Below are positions 1 to 8,747 of a DNA stretch of 63,481 nucleotides, piece after piece. The position numbers and the translations under genes were made by a program. Numbering within the stretch: position 1 is the stretch's first letter; every line of letters begins with the position of its first letter. Source of the stretch: Rhodospirillales bacterium (GTDB lineage Bacteria > Pseudomonadota > Alphaproteobacteria > UBA828); assembly GCA_028818855.1 (NCBI GenBank), contig JAPPMY010000004.1, positions 1 through 63,481 of the forward strand, read 5' to 3'. The notes under the pieces are model-generated. The model saw nothing but the letters and a program-made list of their open reading frames with translations. It made no database searches and was not told the DNA's origin.

Positions 1-369
1 ATCACGCGCGCCACCATGATCGAGACGCTCAGCCAGAATTACATCCGCGTTGCGCGCGCCAAGGGCATTCGCCGCGCGATCATCCTGCGCAAGCATGCGC
101 TCCGAAACGCCTTGCCGCCCATCGTTACCGTGGGCGGCATGGAGCTTGGCTATCTGCTGGGTGGCATCGTTCTCATCGAGGTGGTGTTCGCGTGGCCCGG
201 CCTGGGCTTCGTGGTCTACAACGCGATCATCGGGCGCGACCTGCCGACGGTTCAGGGCGCCGTGCTGATCCTGGCACTCGCCTTCGTCCTCATCAATCTG
301 ACCGTCGACGTGGTGAACGCCTATCTCGACCCGGCCACCCGCGCCGCTGAGGGAGGCGTCGACCGGTGA
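1..369 (+). CDS. Peptide-type ABC transporter permease (DppB family), 3' part
   Basis: This is the C-terminal 122 residues of an inner-membrane permease of the dipeptide/oligopeptide/nickel importer family. The reading frame is open at the window edge, so the start lies upstream. The visible part contains the cytoplasmic coupling loop (RVARAKGIRRAIILRKHALRN), which docks onto the ATPases, and two to three hydrophobic segments including GGIVLIEVVFAWPGLG, a conserved DppB signature. Its TGA overlaps the GTG start of the next permease (GTGA), so the four genes to 3240 form one translationally coupled operon. The substrate cannot be read from this fragment because the binding-protein gene is outside the window. 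Confidence 0.93.
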   Translation: MTRATMIETLSQNYIRVARAKGIRRAIILRKHALRNALPPIVTVGGMELGYLLGGIVLIEVVFAWPGLGFVVYNAIIGRDLPTVQGAVLILALAFVLINLTVDVVNAYLDPATRAAEGGVDR

Positions 370-1256
370 CCGATGTGCCGCACCTGGGCCGGCCGCGCCG
401 CGTTCCGGCGTTTCTCGAAACGTTCTGGGCGTCGATCGTGGTCTTTTCGCGGCACCGGGTCTCCTTCACCGCGCTCATCTTCCTGATCCTCGTCGCTCTC
501 GTGAGCATCCTGGCGCCGGTGATCGCGCCCCACGACCCCTATGTGGACGTGGGTTGGCGCAACTCGCCACCCGGTGAGGACGGCCTCATCCTAGGCGCGG
601 ACGGCGACGGCCGGGACGTGCTTTCCCGCCTGATCTGGGGCGGGCGGATTTCGCTCCTCATGGGCGTGGTGCCGACGCTGGCCGCCATGCTGGCGAGCTT
701 GCTCATCGGGGTCGTCGCCGCCTATTCCGGCCGCTGGGCCGATCAGGTCATCATGCGCGTGCTCGACATGTTCTTCGCCTTCCCCATCGTGCTGATGGCG
801 ACGGTCGTCGCCGGCATTCTCAAGCCGGGCCTGGCAACGGTGTGCATCGCCATATTCATCGCGCTCATCCCGTACATATCGCGCCTCGTTCGCACGACCA
901 CGCTGACCGTCAAGAACGAGCCCTATGTGGAGGCGGCCCGCTCCGCAGGCGGGCGCGGATGGGAAATTCTTTCGCGCTACATCGTTCCCAACGTCATCGC
1001 GCCGGTCATCGTCTACACCACGACGTTGATGGGCTTCATGATCGTGCTGGGGTCGGCCCTGGGCTTCCTCGGATTCGGCGTGCAGCCGCCGGCCGCCGAT
1101 TGGGGAACCATGGTGGAAGAAGGCCGCGTGGTGCTGCGCAAGGCCCCGCACGTCTCGATCTTTCCTGGCCTGGCCATCGTGAGCGTGGCGCTCGCGTTCG
1201 GTTTCATCGGCGACGGGTTGAGAGATGCTCTCGATCCGAGAACGCGCGGACGATGA
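366..1256 (+). CDS. Peptide-type ABC transporter permease (DppC family)
   Basis: This is the second inner-membrane permease of the importer, 296 residues, the normal size for DppC/OppC. An N-terminal transmembrane helix (about residues 34-54) is followed by the extracytoplasmic motif LGADGDGRDVLSRLIWG, typical of DppC, and then the transport domain. The coupling loop EAARSAGGRGWEIL lies near residue 195. The start is GTG, overlapping the upstream stop by the GTGA arrangement, and no better upstream start exists. Its own TGA overlaps the ATG of the first ATPase gene. The family pairs with DppB in a heterodimeric channel. The substrate (peptide, opine or nickel) is unknown. Confidence 0.93.
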   Translation: MTDVPHLGRPRRVPAFLETFWASIVVFSRHRVSFTALIFLILVALVSILAPVIAPHDPYVDVGWRNSPPGEDGLILGADGDGRDVLSRLIWGGRISLLMGVVPTLAAMLASLLIGVVAAYSGRWADQVIMRVLDMFFAFPIVLMATVVAGILKPGLATVCIAIFIALIPYISRLVRTTTLTVKNEPYVEAARSAGGRGWEILSRYIVPNVIAPVIVYTTTLMGFMIVLGSALGFLGFGVQPPAADWGTMVEEGRVVLRKAPHVSIFPGLAIVSVALAFGFIGDGLRDALDPRTRGR

Positions 1257-2263
1257 GCGACTTGCCGCCCAATGCCGAACCGATCCTTCGGGTGGAGAAC
1301 CTGCGCACCTATTTCAACCTGCGTACGGGCGTGCTGAAGGCAGTCGATGGCGTGTCCTTCGCGGTCGAACCCGGCAAGGTTCTGTGCATCGTCGGCGAAT
1401 CGGGCTCCGGCAAGAGCGTCACGGCTCTGTCGATCCTCCGCCTCGTCGATGCGCCCGGCAGAATCCAGGGCGGCAGAATCCTCTATCGCGACACGGACCT
1501 CCTCGATCTCTCCGAAGCGCAGATGACCGACAGGATCCGGGGAGACCGGATCGCGATGATCTTTCAGGACCCGATGACGTCCTTGAATCCGAGCTTCACC
1601 ATCGGCGACCAGATCGCCGAAGGCATCATCGCGCACCAGAAGGTGAGCGGGGACGAAGCCCGCAGCAAGACCATCGAGCTCCTGCGCCTGGTCGGGATTC
1701 CGCACGCCGAGGAGCGCTATCACGACCATCCACATCACTTCAGCGGGGGCATGCGGCAGCGGGTCATGATCGCCGCGGCCATCGCAACCGAGCCCGACGT
1801 GCTGATCGCCGATGAGCCGACGACCGCCCTCGACGTCACGATCCAGGCCCAGATCCTGCGCCTGCTGGCCGATCTCCAGAAGAGCCTTAACAGCGCCATG
1901 ATCCTGATCACCCACGACCTCGGCGTGGTGGCGGCCATGGCCGACCAGGTGATGGTGATGTACGCCGGGCGGGTGGTCGAGTACGCCGACGTCGAGACCC
2001 TGTTCGGCAACCCGCAGCACCCCTACACCAGGGGCCTGCTGGATTCGGTGCTCGGGCTCGACGCGCCGGCCGACATCGAGCTGCATTCTATTCCCGGCCT
2101 GCCGCCCGTCCCGATCGACATGCCCGCCGGATGCAGCTTCCGACCGCGCTGTTCGCTGGCGCTCGATGTCTGTTCGCAATCCTTTCCGGAGTTGCGTGAG
2201 GTAGAGCCCGGGCACGAGGCGGCGTGCCACGCAATCGACGCAGGCGGCGTCGCGCGGTCATGA
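1253..2263 (+). CDS. Peptide-type ABC transporter ATP-binding protein (DppD family)
   Basis: This cytoplasmic ATPase is 336 residues long. It has Walker A GESGSGKS (about residues 46-53), signature FSGGMRQRV, Walker B VLIADEPT followed by the D-loop TALD, and the H-loop ITHD, all intact. The C-terminal oligopeptide-transporter domain follows with a cysteine-rich tail (GCSFRPRC, then two further Cys), as in OppD/DppD proteins. The chosen ATG overlaps the stop of the permease gene (ATGA). A longer in-frame extension exists upstream but would lie wholly within the permease gene and is not credible. Its stop overlaps the ATG of the partner ATPase. Substrate unknown. Confidence 0.94.
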   Translation: MSDLPPNAEPILRVENLRTYFNLRTGVLKAVDGVSFAVEPGKVLCIVGESGSGKSVTALSILRLVDAPGRIQGGRILYRDTDLLDLSEAQMTDRIRGDRIAMIFQDPMTSLNPSFTIGDQIAEGIIAHQKVSGDEARSKTIELLRLVGIPHAEERYHDHPHHFSGGMRQRVMIAAAIATEPDVLIADEPTTALDVTIQAQILRLLADLQKSLNSAMILITHDLGVVAAMADQVMVMYAGRVVEYADVETLFGNPQHPYTRGLLDSVLGLDAPADIELHSIPGLPPVPIDMPAGCSFRPRCSLALDVCSQSFPELREVEPGHEAACHAIDAGGVARS

Positions 2264-3240
2264 GCGAGCCACTCCTTCAGGTGCGCGGCCTCGCCAAGCA
2301 TTTCCGCCTCAAGCCGCGCAAGCTGTTCGAGAAGCCACCCGTGCTCAAGGCCGTGAACGGCATCGACTTCGATGTCGAGAAAGGCCGGACCCTCGGGCTG
2401 GTCGGCGAATCCGGCTGCGGAAAGTCGACAGCCGCGCGGCTGGTGCTGCGCCTGATCGAGCCGACCTCGGGCGAGGTGACCCTCGATGGCGTCGACATCG
2501 TGCGCAGCTCGCGGACGGCGCTCAGGGCGTTGCGGCGCGAGATGCAGCTCGTCTTTCAGGACCCGATGTCTTCGCTCAATCCACGCATGCCCGTGGGCGT
2601 TTCGATTGCAGAGTCGCTCCGGTTTCATCGCGTCGGCACCAGGGCCGAGCGTCATGCGGAGGCGCGGCACTATCTTGAGGTCGTGGGGCTTTCGCCGGAC
2701 TACTTCGATCGCCTGCCGCACGAGTTCTCCGGCGGGCAGGCGCAGCGCATCGGCATCGCGCGCGCCCTCGTCCTCCACCCCAAGCTGTTGATTCTGGACG
2801 AGCCGGTATCAGCCCTCGACGTATCCATCCGCGCCCAGATTCTGAACCTGCTGATCGAGCTTCAGGCTGAGTACGGTCTCACCTACGTGTTCATCTCCCA
2901 CGACCTCTCGGTGGTCAAACGCGTTTGCGACGTGACGGCCGTGCTCTATCTCGGAAAGATCGTGGAGATCGCCGAAAGCGCACACCTGTATCGGGAACCG
3001 CTTCATCCCTACACGCAGGCGTTGATCCAGGCGATCCCGGTGGCGCAGCCGGGCGCCAAGTCGGTGAGCGAGATGGGTGCTCTCCAGGGCGACGTCCCCA
3101 GCCCGATCAAGCCTCCCCTGGGTTGCCCGTTCCACACCCGCTGCCCCCACGCCATGGAGCGCTGCCGGCAGGAGCAGCCACCGCTGCAGAGCGTGGGCTC
3201 CGGCCGCAAGGTTGCCTGCTTCCTGCATGACGGCGCTTGA
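2260..3240 (+). CDS. Peptide-type ABC transporter ATP-binding protein (DppF family)
   Basis: This is the second ATPase of the importer, 326 residues. It has intact Walker A GESGCGKST, signature FSGGQAQRI, Walker B LLILDEPVSALD and H-loop ISHD. The C-terminal cysteine cluster (GCPFHTRCPHAMERC and a final Cys) is characteristic of the family. DppD and DppF are expected to form a heterodimer beneath the permeases. It is the last gene of the operon. The ATG overlaps the previous TGA (ATGA). Downstream lies a short convergent space holding a permease relic and the 3' end of the ribokinase-like gene. Confidence 0.94.
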   Translation: MSEPLLQVRGLAKHFRLKPRKLFEKPPVLKAVNGIDFDVEKGRTLGLVGESGCGKSTAARLVLRLIEPTSGEVTLDGVDIVRSSRTALRALRREMQLVFQDPMSSLNPRMPVGVSIAESLRFHRVGTRAERHAEARHYLEVVGLSPDYFDRLPHEFSGGQAQRIGIARALVLHPKLLILDEPVSALDVSIRAQILNLLIELQAEYGLTYVFISHDLSVVKRVCDVTAVLYLGKIVEIAESAHLYREPLHPYTQALIQAIPVAQPGAKSVSEMGALQGDVPSPIKPPLGCPFHTRCPHAMERCRQEQPPLQSVGSGRKVACFLHDGA

Positions 3241-3263
3241 GGCCGAACAGGACCGCGTCCGTC

Positions 3264-3350
3264 TTTGACGGATGCGCGATAGGCGGCAAGGGCAGCGTGA
3301 TCGGCGCCGTGCTGGCGGCGGCGGTCTATATCCGGCGAAGCCGCGAGTGA
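3264..3350 (+). pseudogene. Relic of the C-terminus of an RbsC-type sugar ABC permease
   Basis: This short frame ends in TGA and translates with the core AIGGKGSVIGAVLAAAVYI. The core resembles the conserved GG-x-GS-(V/L)-x-G-(T/A) segment in the last transmembrane part of RbsC/AraH-type sugar permeases. No start or upstream part of such a gene is present, so it looks like the decayed tail of a deleted gene. It overlaps the 3' end of the ribokinase-like gene on the other strand. The link to a former ribose-type transporter beside a ribokinase-like gene is inference from a very short match. Confidence 0.4.
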
Positions 3351-4255
3351 GGGCTATCGGCAGGCGTGCCGCGGGCCGCGAAGGATAATCCTCGCTCCTC
3401 CAGAGGGGTCGACACGAAGTGGGCGGCGGCGACCTGGGCGCAGGCGATGGCGTCTTCCATCGCGGCCTCTGCGGCCAGCCGGGCTACAAGCACGCCCACG
3501 AACACGTCGCCGGCGCCGTGCGCGGAAACCACCGGCGCCGGGCGCACGCGATGGTGCCGCACTCTCCCGCGCCGGTCGCGATGGACCAGGCCGTCGCTCC
3601 CCAGCGTGACGATGGCCTCGTCGGCGAGACCGGCGCCGGGCCCTTCCGCGACCCTGAATGCGTCGTCGACACTGCGAATCGGGCGCGCGAACAACGCCTC
3701 CGCCTCGATGCGGTTGACGACGAGAAGGTCCACCAGCTCCAGCATTTCCGATGCCATCGGGCGCATCGGCGCCGCGTTCAGGACAACGGTCGCGCCGGCC
3801 CTGCGGGCCTCGGCCGCGACCGCTCGATTGACCGCTTCGGGCACTTCGTTCTGCAGCACGAGCACGCGGGCGCCTTCCGGCATCGCGAAGCCGTCCGCGG
3901 AGAGTTCCCGGTTGGCGGACGAGACGACCACCGCACCGTACTCTCCGTCCTCGCCGACGACGGCGACGCTGAGGCCGGACATCGCCGCGGCGTCCCGCTG
4001 GATGAGGGAGGTATCGACGCCGGCTTCGCGGAGATTGTCGACGAGCGATGCCGCGAACACGTCGCCGCCGACGCGTCCCAGCATGGCGGTCGGCGCGCCG
4101 TGGCGGCTCGCGGCGACCGCCTGGTTGCCGCCCTTGCCGCCGCAGACGAGCGCGACCGCCTCGCCCATGAGGGTCTCGTCCGGCGCGGGCAGGCGCGGCG
4201 CGGTGACGACGATGTCCAGATGCAGGGAGCCGACGACGACGACCCCGTTCTTCAT
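3326..4255 (-). CDS. PfkB-family carbohydrate kinase, ribokinase-like
   Basis: This 309-residue cytoplasmic sugar kinase probably phosphorylates the sugar delivered by the ABC importer in the same operon. The N-terminus VVVVGSLHLDIVV, the first PfkB motif GGKGGNQAVAA (about residues 38-48) and the second motif GAGDVFVGVL with the catalytic Asp near the C-terminus are all ribokinase-like. The ATG was chosen because it overlaps the stop of the upstream isomerase gene. The open frame extends further upstream only in the wrong frame of that gene. The C-terminus (HSRLRRI) runs into the permease relic. It is last in the operon. The exact sugar is unknown. Confidence 0.88.
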   Translation of the reverse strand: MKNGVVVVGSLHLDIVVTAPRLPAPDETLMGEAVALVCGGKGGNQAVAASRHGAPTAMLGRVGGDVFAASLVDNLREAGVDTSLIQRDAAAMSGLSVAVVGEDGEYGAVVVSSANRELSADGFAMPEGARVLVLQNEVPEAVNRAVAAEARRAGATVVLNAAPMRPMASEMLELVDLLVVNRIEAEALFARPIRSVDDAFRVAEGPGAGLADEAIVTLGSDGLVHRDRRGRVRHHRVRPAPVVSAHGAGDVFVGVLVARLAAEAAMEDAIACAQVAAAHFVSTPLEERGLSFAARGTPADSPHSRLRRI

Positions 4256-5250
4256 CCGCCGGCCCCATAGAGCGCGGCGGCGACGATCCGCTGGCTCGCC
4301 GTCGCGTCGTGCCGGGCGATCGCCTGCGCCAGGCGCTCGTCGTCCGCCAGCGTCGCGGCGACCGCCCGCAGCCGATCGATGGTCTCGATGTTGGATCGGC
4401 ACTCCGCCACCGGGTCGAGGCCGCCCGTATCGGGGAAGGTGTCGAAGTAGATCGCCCGCGCGTAGCCGCAACGACGCAGCGCCACCAGCAGCTCGACGGT
4501 CTGGACGGGATGCACCGACCCCGCCATCAGGCCGTCGTCGCGCTTGCCGTAGCCGTCGTTGAGCTGGATGCCGAGCAGCCGGGAGTGGCGGTTCACGAGG
4601 TGGACCGTGTGCGCCGGCATCTCGCCGGCATAGAGGACATGCGCAAAGTCCAGCGTGACGCCGAGGTTCGCCGCGCCCGCCTCCCGGATCGCGAGCAGGG
4701 TCGTGCCCGCGTCCCCCATGAGGGAGTAGCTGCGAGGCTCGTCTGGCTTGTACTCGAGCGCGATGTCGATCGCGGGGTTGTGTCCGGCCAGCTCGCGGAC
4801 GGCGGCGATGGTGTCGTCCCACATTCGCCCGTAATCGGCCTGGAAGGGATAGTCGAAGCCGTCCTGGCCCAGCCAGAGCGTCATCAGCGTCCCGCCCATC
4901 TCGGCGAGCGCGTCGAGGCCGCGTCGGGTGAGGTCGATGGCCTTTCGGCGCCGGTTCGCATCGGGATTGGTAAGCGCGCCCAGACGGAAGTCGACGTCCG
5001 AGTAGTAGCGCATCGCGAGGCCGTTCAGCCCGATGCCGAGGCGGCCCAGCACCGCAGCCAGCTCCCCCGGGCTCGCGTCCTCGAAGTGGTCCGGGTAGTT
5101 GAGGTCGGCGGCGTTGAGGCCCTCCACCGTCGCCGCCCGCTCCAGCAGGTCCGCCGTCGTCACCCGGTTCCTGCCCGGCCAATAGGTCTCGGCGCCGACC
5201 TTGAAGGAGTTGAGCCGGGCGGCGTAGCGGGGCGGTTGCGGGTCGCCCAT
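4252..5250 (-). CDS. Sugar isomerase/epimerase, xylose-isomerase-like TIM barrel
   Basis: This 332-residue protein has the metal-binding landmarks of xylose isomerase-like TIM barrels related to L-rhamnose isomerase. These are a Glu and Lys in ALEYKPDEPRSY, an Asp and His in TLDFAHVLYAG, QLNDGYGKRDDG, and a late Asp in IYFDTFPD. It probably isomerises an aldose to a ketose before phosphorylation by the adjacent kinase, whose ATG overlaps its stop. It sits directly downstream of the transporter ATPase. Rhamnose, a related deoxysugar or another hexose are possible substrates, but the sequence does not decide. Confidence 0.85.
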   Translation of the reverse strand: MGDPQPPRYAARLNSFKVGAETYWPGRNRVTTADLLERAATVEGLNAADLNYPDHFEDASPGELAAVLGRLGIGLNGLAMRYYSDVDFRLGALTNPDANRRRKAIDLTRRGLDALAEMGGTLMTLWLGQDGFDYPFQADYGRMWDDTIAAVRELAGHNPAIDIALEYKPDEPRSYSLMGDAGTTLLAIREAGAANLGVTLDFAHVLYAGEMPAHTVHLVNRHSRLLGIQLNDGYGKRDDGLMAGSVHPVQTVELLVALRRCGYARAIYFDTFPDTGGLDPVAECRSNIETIDRLRAVAATLADDERLAQAIARHDATASQRIVAAALYGAGG

Positions 5251-5300
5251 TCTCTCGCTCTCGCCCGGCAGACGGAGGCTCGGGGTCGCGCGGGGCCGGG

Positions 5301-6365
<1,065 letters not shown>

Positions 6366-6397
6366 GGTCCTGTCCCGTCTCCCGCGCCACGCCCGCC

Positions 6398-6429
6398 GGC
6401 CCCGTCGAGGTAGCCGAGGCAGCGGGGCC
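6398..6429 (-). other. Intercistronic hairpin in the sugar operon
   Basis: A perfect 7-bp inverted repeat (GGCCCCG / CGGGGCC) encloses an 18-base loop in the spacer between the second permease gene and the ATPase gene. There is no T-tract, so it is more likely an mRNA processing or stabilising structure than a terminator. The role is inference. Confidence 0.3.
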
Positions 6430-6446
6430 TGTCCACTCCCCCGCCG

Positions 6447-7373
6447 TCATTTCACCGCTCCGGCCGCCATTCCCTTGATGATGAAACGCTCCAGCAGGAT
6501 GCCGATGATCACCAGCGGCAGGATCGCGGCGAACGACAGCGCGGCCATCGACCACCAGTTGATGCCCTGGCTGCCCGTCTGGCTCGCCACCATGACGGGG
6601 ATCGTCTTCGCGTCGGTGCTGGTGAGCAGGGCCGCGAAGAAATACTCGTTCCAGCAAAGCACCAGCGAGAGGATGAACGCGGCGATCATGCCGGGAAGCG
6701 CGATCGGCAGCACGATCTGGATGAACGCCTTCCACACCGAGAGGCCGTCGACCAGCGCCGCCTCCTCCAGCTCGACCGGAATGGCGCTGAACTGATCGCG
6801 CATGATCCAGATGACGATGGGGAGCACCATGAGCGTGTAGAGCAGGATCAGCCCGATGTGGCTGTCGAGCAGCGCCAGCTCCTTGTAGAGAACCAGGAAC
6901 GGCAGCGCGAGCACCACCGGCGGCAGGATGAGCTGGCTGAGGAAGAAGAACGAGATGTCCCGGTTCTTGATGAACTTGAGCCGGTAGCTGAACCGGCTGA
7001 GCCCGTACGCCGCCATCGAGCCGAGCACGACCGCGAGCGCCGAGGCCGAGAGCGAGGTGATGACGCTGTTGGTGAACCGCTTGAGAAACTCCTCGCGCAC
7101 GGTCGAGGTCTCGAAGATGGTCTGCGGCGAGAGCCCGAGCGAGCGCCAGCCGCGCCATGCCGGATCGAAATCGGCCCACGGGATGAGGTGGCCCTGCATC
7201 ACGTCGGGCGCGATCTTGAACGAGGTCGTGGCGGTCCAGTAGATGGGGAAGAGGCAGATCACGGTCCAGAAGAGCAGCGTGCCGTAGATGAGCACGCGCC
7301 GCGTGTACCACTTGGCCCGGAACTTCAGATCGGGCGCGGCATCCTTGAAGATCTGCACGGTCTCGGTGCTCAT
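6447..7373 (-). CDS. Sugar ABC transporter permease (MalG/CUT1 type)
   Basis: This inner-membrane permease has 308 residues with six predicted membrane segments, the first being LIYGTLLFWTVICLFPIYW (about residues 28-46). The cytoplasmic EAA loop EEAALVDGLSVWKAFIQIVL, which contacts the ATPase, is conserved. The ATG start is clear. It forms the importer with the MalF-type permease and the binding protein encoded upstream. The 180-base gap to the preceding gene is filled by an intergenic palindromic repeat. Confidence 0.95.
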   Translation of the reverse strand: MSTETVQIFKDAAPDLKFRAKWYTRRVLIYGTLLFWTVICLFPIYWTATTSFKIAPDVMQGHLIPWADFDPAWRGWRSLGLSPQTIFETSTVREEFLKRFTNSVITSLSASALAVVLGSMAAYGLSRFSYRLKFIKNRDISFFFLSQLILPPVVLALPFLVLYKELALLDSHIGLILLYTLMVLPIVIWIMRDQFSAIPVELEEAALVDGLSVWKAFIQIVLPIALPGMIAAFILSLVLCWNEYFFAALLTSTDAKTIPVMVASQTGSQGINWWSMAALSFAAILPLVIIGILLERFIIKGMAAGAVK

Positions 7374-7419
7374 GGCCCCGCCCGGTGTCGTGACCCAAAG
7401 ACTGACGCATTCTTCCCGC

Positions 7420-7509
7420 CGTCATGCCCGGACTTGATCCGGGCATCCACATGCGCCGGACGAGACCGGGGTGAATTCGTGGATGGCCGGGACAAGCCCG
7501 GCCATGACG
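7420..7509. repeat. Alphaproteobacterial intergenic palindrome (two inverted 31-base arms)
   Basis: The left arm begins CGTCATGCCCGGACTTGATC. The right arm is its near-perfect inverse (ending AGCCCGGCCATGACG), and about 28 bases lie between them. Each arm is itself a small hairpin (CCCGG..CCGGG). Elements of this consensus are scattered between genes in Rhizobiales and Rhodospirillales, and their translation (WMPGSSPGMT) is a familiar artefact. Here it separates the two permease genes of one operon and may form a large hairpin in the mRNA. Confidence 0.8.
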
Positions 7510-7553
7510 TGAGAGGGAGGCAGGGAGTACTCATCATTGTTCCATGCACGCCG

Positions 7554-8672
7554 CTAATAGGACTGCCGCATCCACCGCCTCACCAGCTTCAGCAGCAGGG
7601 TGATGAAGACGATGATCAGCACCAGGTAGACCATGGCGAGCAGCGTGCCGTAGCCGACGTTGGAGCGGTCGCGGTACTCGCGGAAGATGAAGCTCGTGAC
7701 CGAGTCCGTGGCCCCGCCCGGCCCGCCTGCGGTGACGTTGATGATGATGTCGGCCAGCTTCAGCTTGAAGATGATGCGGATGAGGATGGCCGTGATGCTG
7801 ACCGGCAGCATCAGCGGGAAGGTCACGTGCCAGAAGGTCGTCCAGCGCGAGGCCCCGTCCACCTTCGCCGCCTCGACCACGTCCTTCGGCAGCGCCTGGA
7901 GGCCGGCCAGCAGCATGATCATCATGAAGGGAATGAAGGTCCACGCGTCCATCACCATCATGGTGAGCCGCGCGATCTCCGCCGTGCCGAAGAACGACGG
8001 CGTCTCCCACCCCAGGAAGCGCCCGAGGTTCGCCAGCGGGCCGAAGCGGATCTCCATCATCGACTTCCCCACCATCCAGCTCACCGCCACCGGCGAGAGC
8101 ATCAGGGGAAGGAGGAAGGCCACGCGGAAGAATTTTCTGGCGCGGATCTGGGCGTTGAGGAGGAGGGCAAGGCCGAACGCGATCGCGTACTCCACGCTGA
8201 TCGCGAGCACGTAGTAGGCCATGTTCTTCAGGGCGTTCCAGTAGAACGGGTCGCCCGCCATCTGCACGAAGTTGTCGACGCCGTTGAACTTCCGCCCGGT
8301 GAGCGAGGAGAGGTTCCAGTCCGTGAGCGAGATGTAGATCCCGAACAGGATCGGGAAGATCACCATCGAGACGACGAACAGCACGCCGGGGAGGACGAAG
8401 AGCGCGCGCTTGCCCTGCTCGCCCCGCGTCAGAACCTGCCCGATGCAGAGGCAGACTGCCCAGAACGCGTAAGCGTAGAGCACCGGGCGCCAGGTCTCGA
8501 AGCCGAAGGATATGCTCTCGTTCTCACGGAGGGCCTGGATCACCACCATGACGAGGAGGAGGAGCGCGGCCCCCCAGACCAGCCCGCGCCCGGCGAGGAT
8601 GCGGCCGCGCGACATGTGGTCGGAGGTGACGACGTAGAGCTGGTTGCCCTCGAGTTGCGCAGGGGTGCTCAC
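7554..8672 (-). CDS. Sugar ABC transporter permease (MalF/CUT1 type)
   Basis: This inner-membrane permease is 372 residues from the preferred GTG (VSTPAQLEG). A TTG at 8687, five bases after a strong hairpin, and an ATG 19 codons further in are alternatives. None has a convincing ribosome site. It is longer than a minimal MalF because of an N-terminal part with two hydrophobic segments (GLVWGAALLLLVMVVIQAL and VLYAYAFWAVCLCIGQVL). The EAA loop VEAAKVDGASRWTTFWHVTF is intact. It pairs with the MalG-type permease to import a sugar. Confidence 0.92.
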   Translation of the reverse strand: MSTPAQLEGNQLYVVTSDHMSRGRILAGRGLVWGAALLLLVMVVIQALRENESISFGFETWRPVLYAYAFWAVCLCIGQVLTRGEQGKRALFVLPGVLFVVSMVIFPILFGIYISLTDWNLSSLTGRKFNGVDNFVQMAGDPFYWNALKNMAYYVLAISVEYAIAFGLALLLNAQIRARKFFRVAFLLPLMLSPVAVSWMVGKSMMEIRFGPLANLGRFLGWETPSFFGTAEIARLTMMVMDAWTFIPFMMIMLLAGLQALPKDVVEAAKVDGASRWTTFWHVTFPLMLPVSITAILIRIIFKLKLADIIINVTAGGPGGATDSVTSFIFREYRDRSNVGYGTLLAMVYLVLIIVFITLLLKLVRRWMRQSY

Positions 8673-8691
8673 GAGTCTGCCCGCCAAAGCA

Positions 8692-8719
8692 GGATTGGCG
8701 GCCTCACGGCCGCCAATCC
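8692..8719 (-). other. Perfect 12-bp hairpin after the binding-protein gene
   Basis: The stem GGATTGGCGGCC / GGCCGCCAATCC has no mismatch and a 4-base loop. It lies 28 bases beyond the binding-protein stop and just before the permease start. There is no T-tract. In CUT1 operons such a structure commonly protects the abundant binding-protein message or partly attenuates the permease genes. That role here is inference. Confidence 0.55.
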
Positions 8720-8747
8720 CAATGACACGAGCGAAGGCGGAGGGCTA

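Noticed and set aside
3258..3272. Small hairpin TCCGTC-TTT-GACGGA after the DppF gene as a terminator
   Set aside because: Only a 6-bp stem, no T-tract, and it overlaps the permease relic.
7375..7452. A protein beginning MWMPGSSPGMTAG upstream of the MalG-type permease
   Set aside because: This is the known false translation of the intergenic palindrome.
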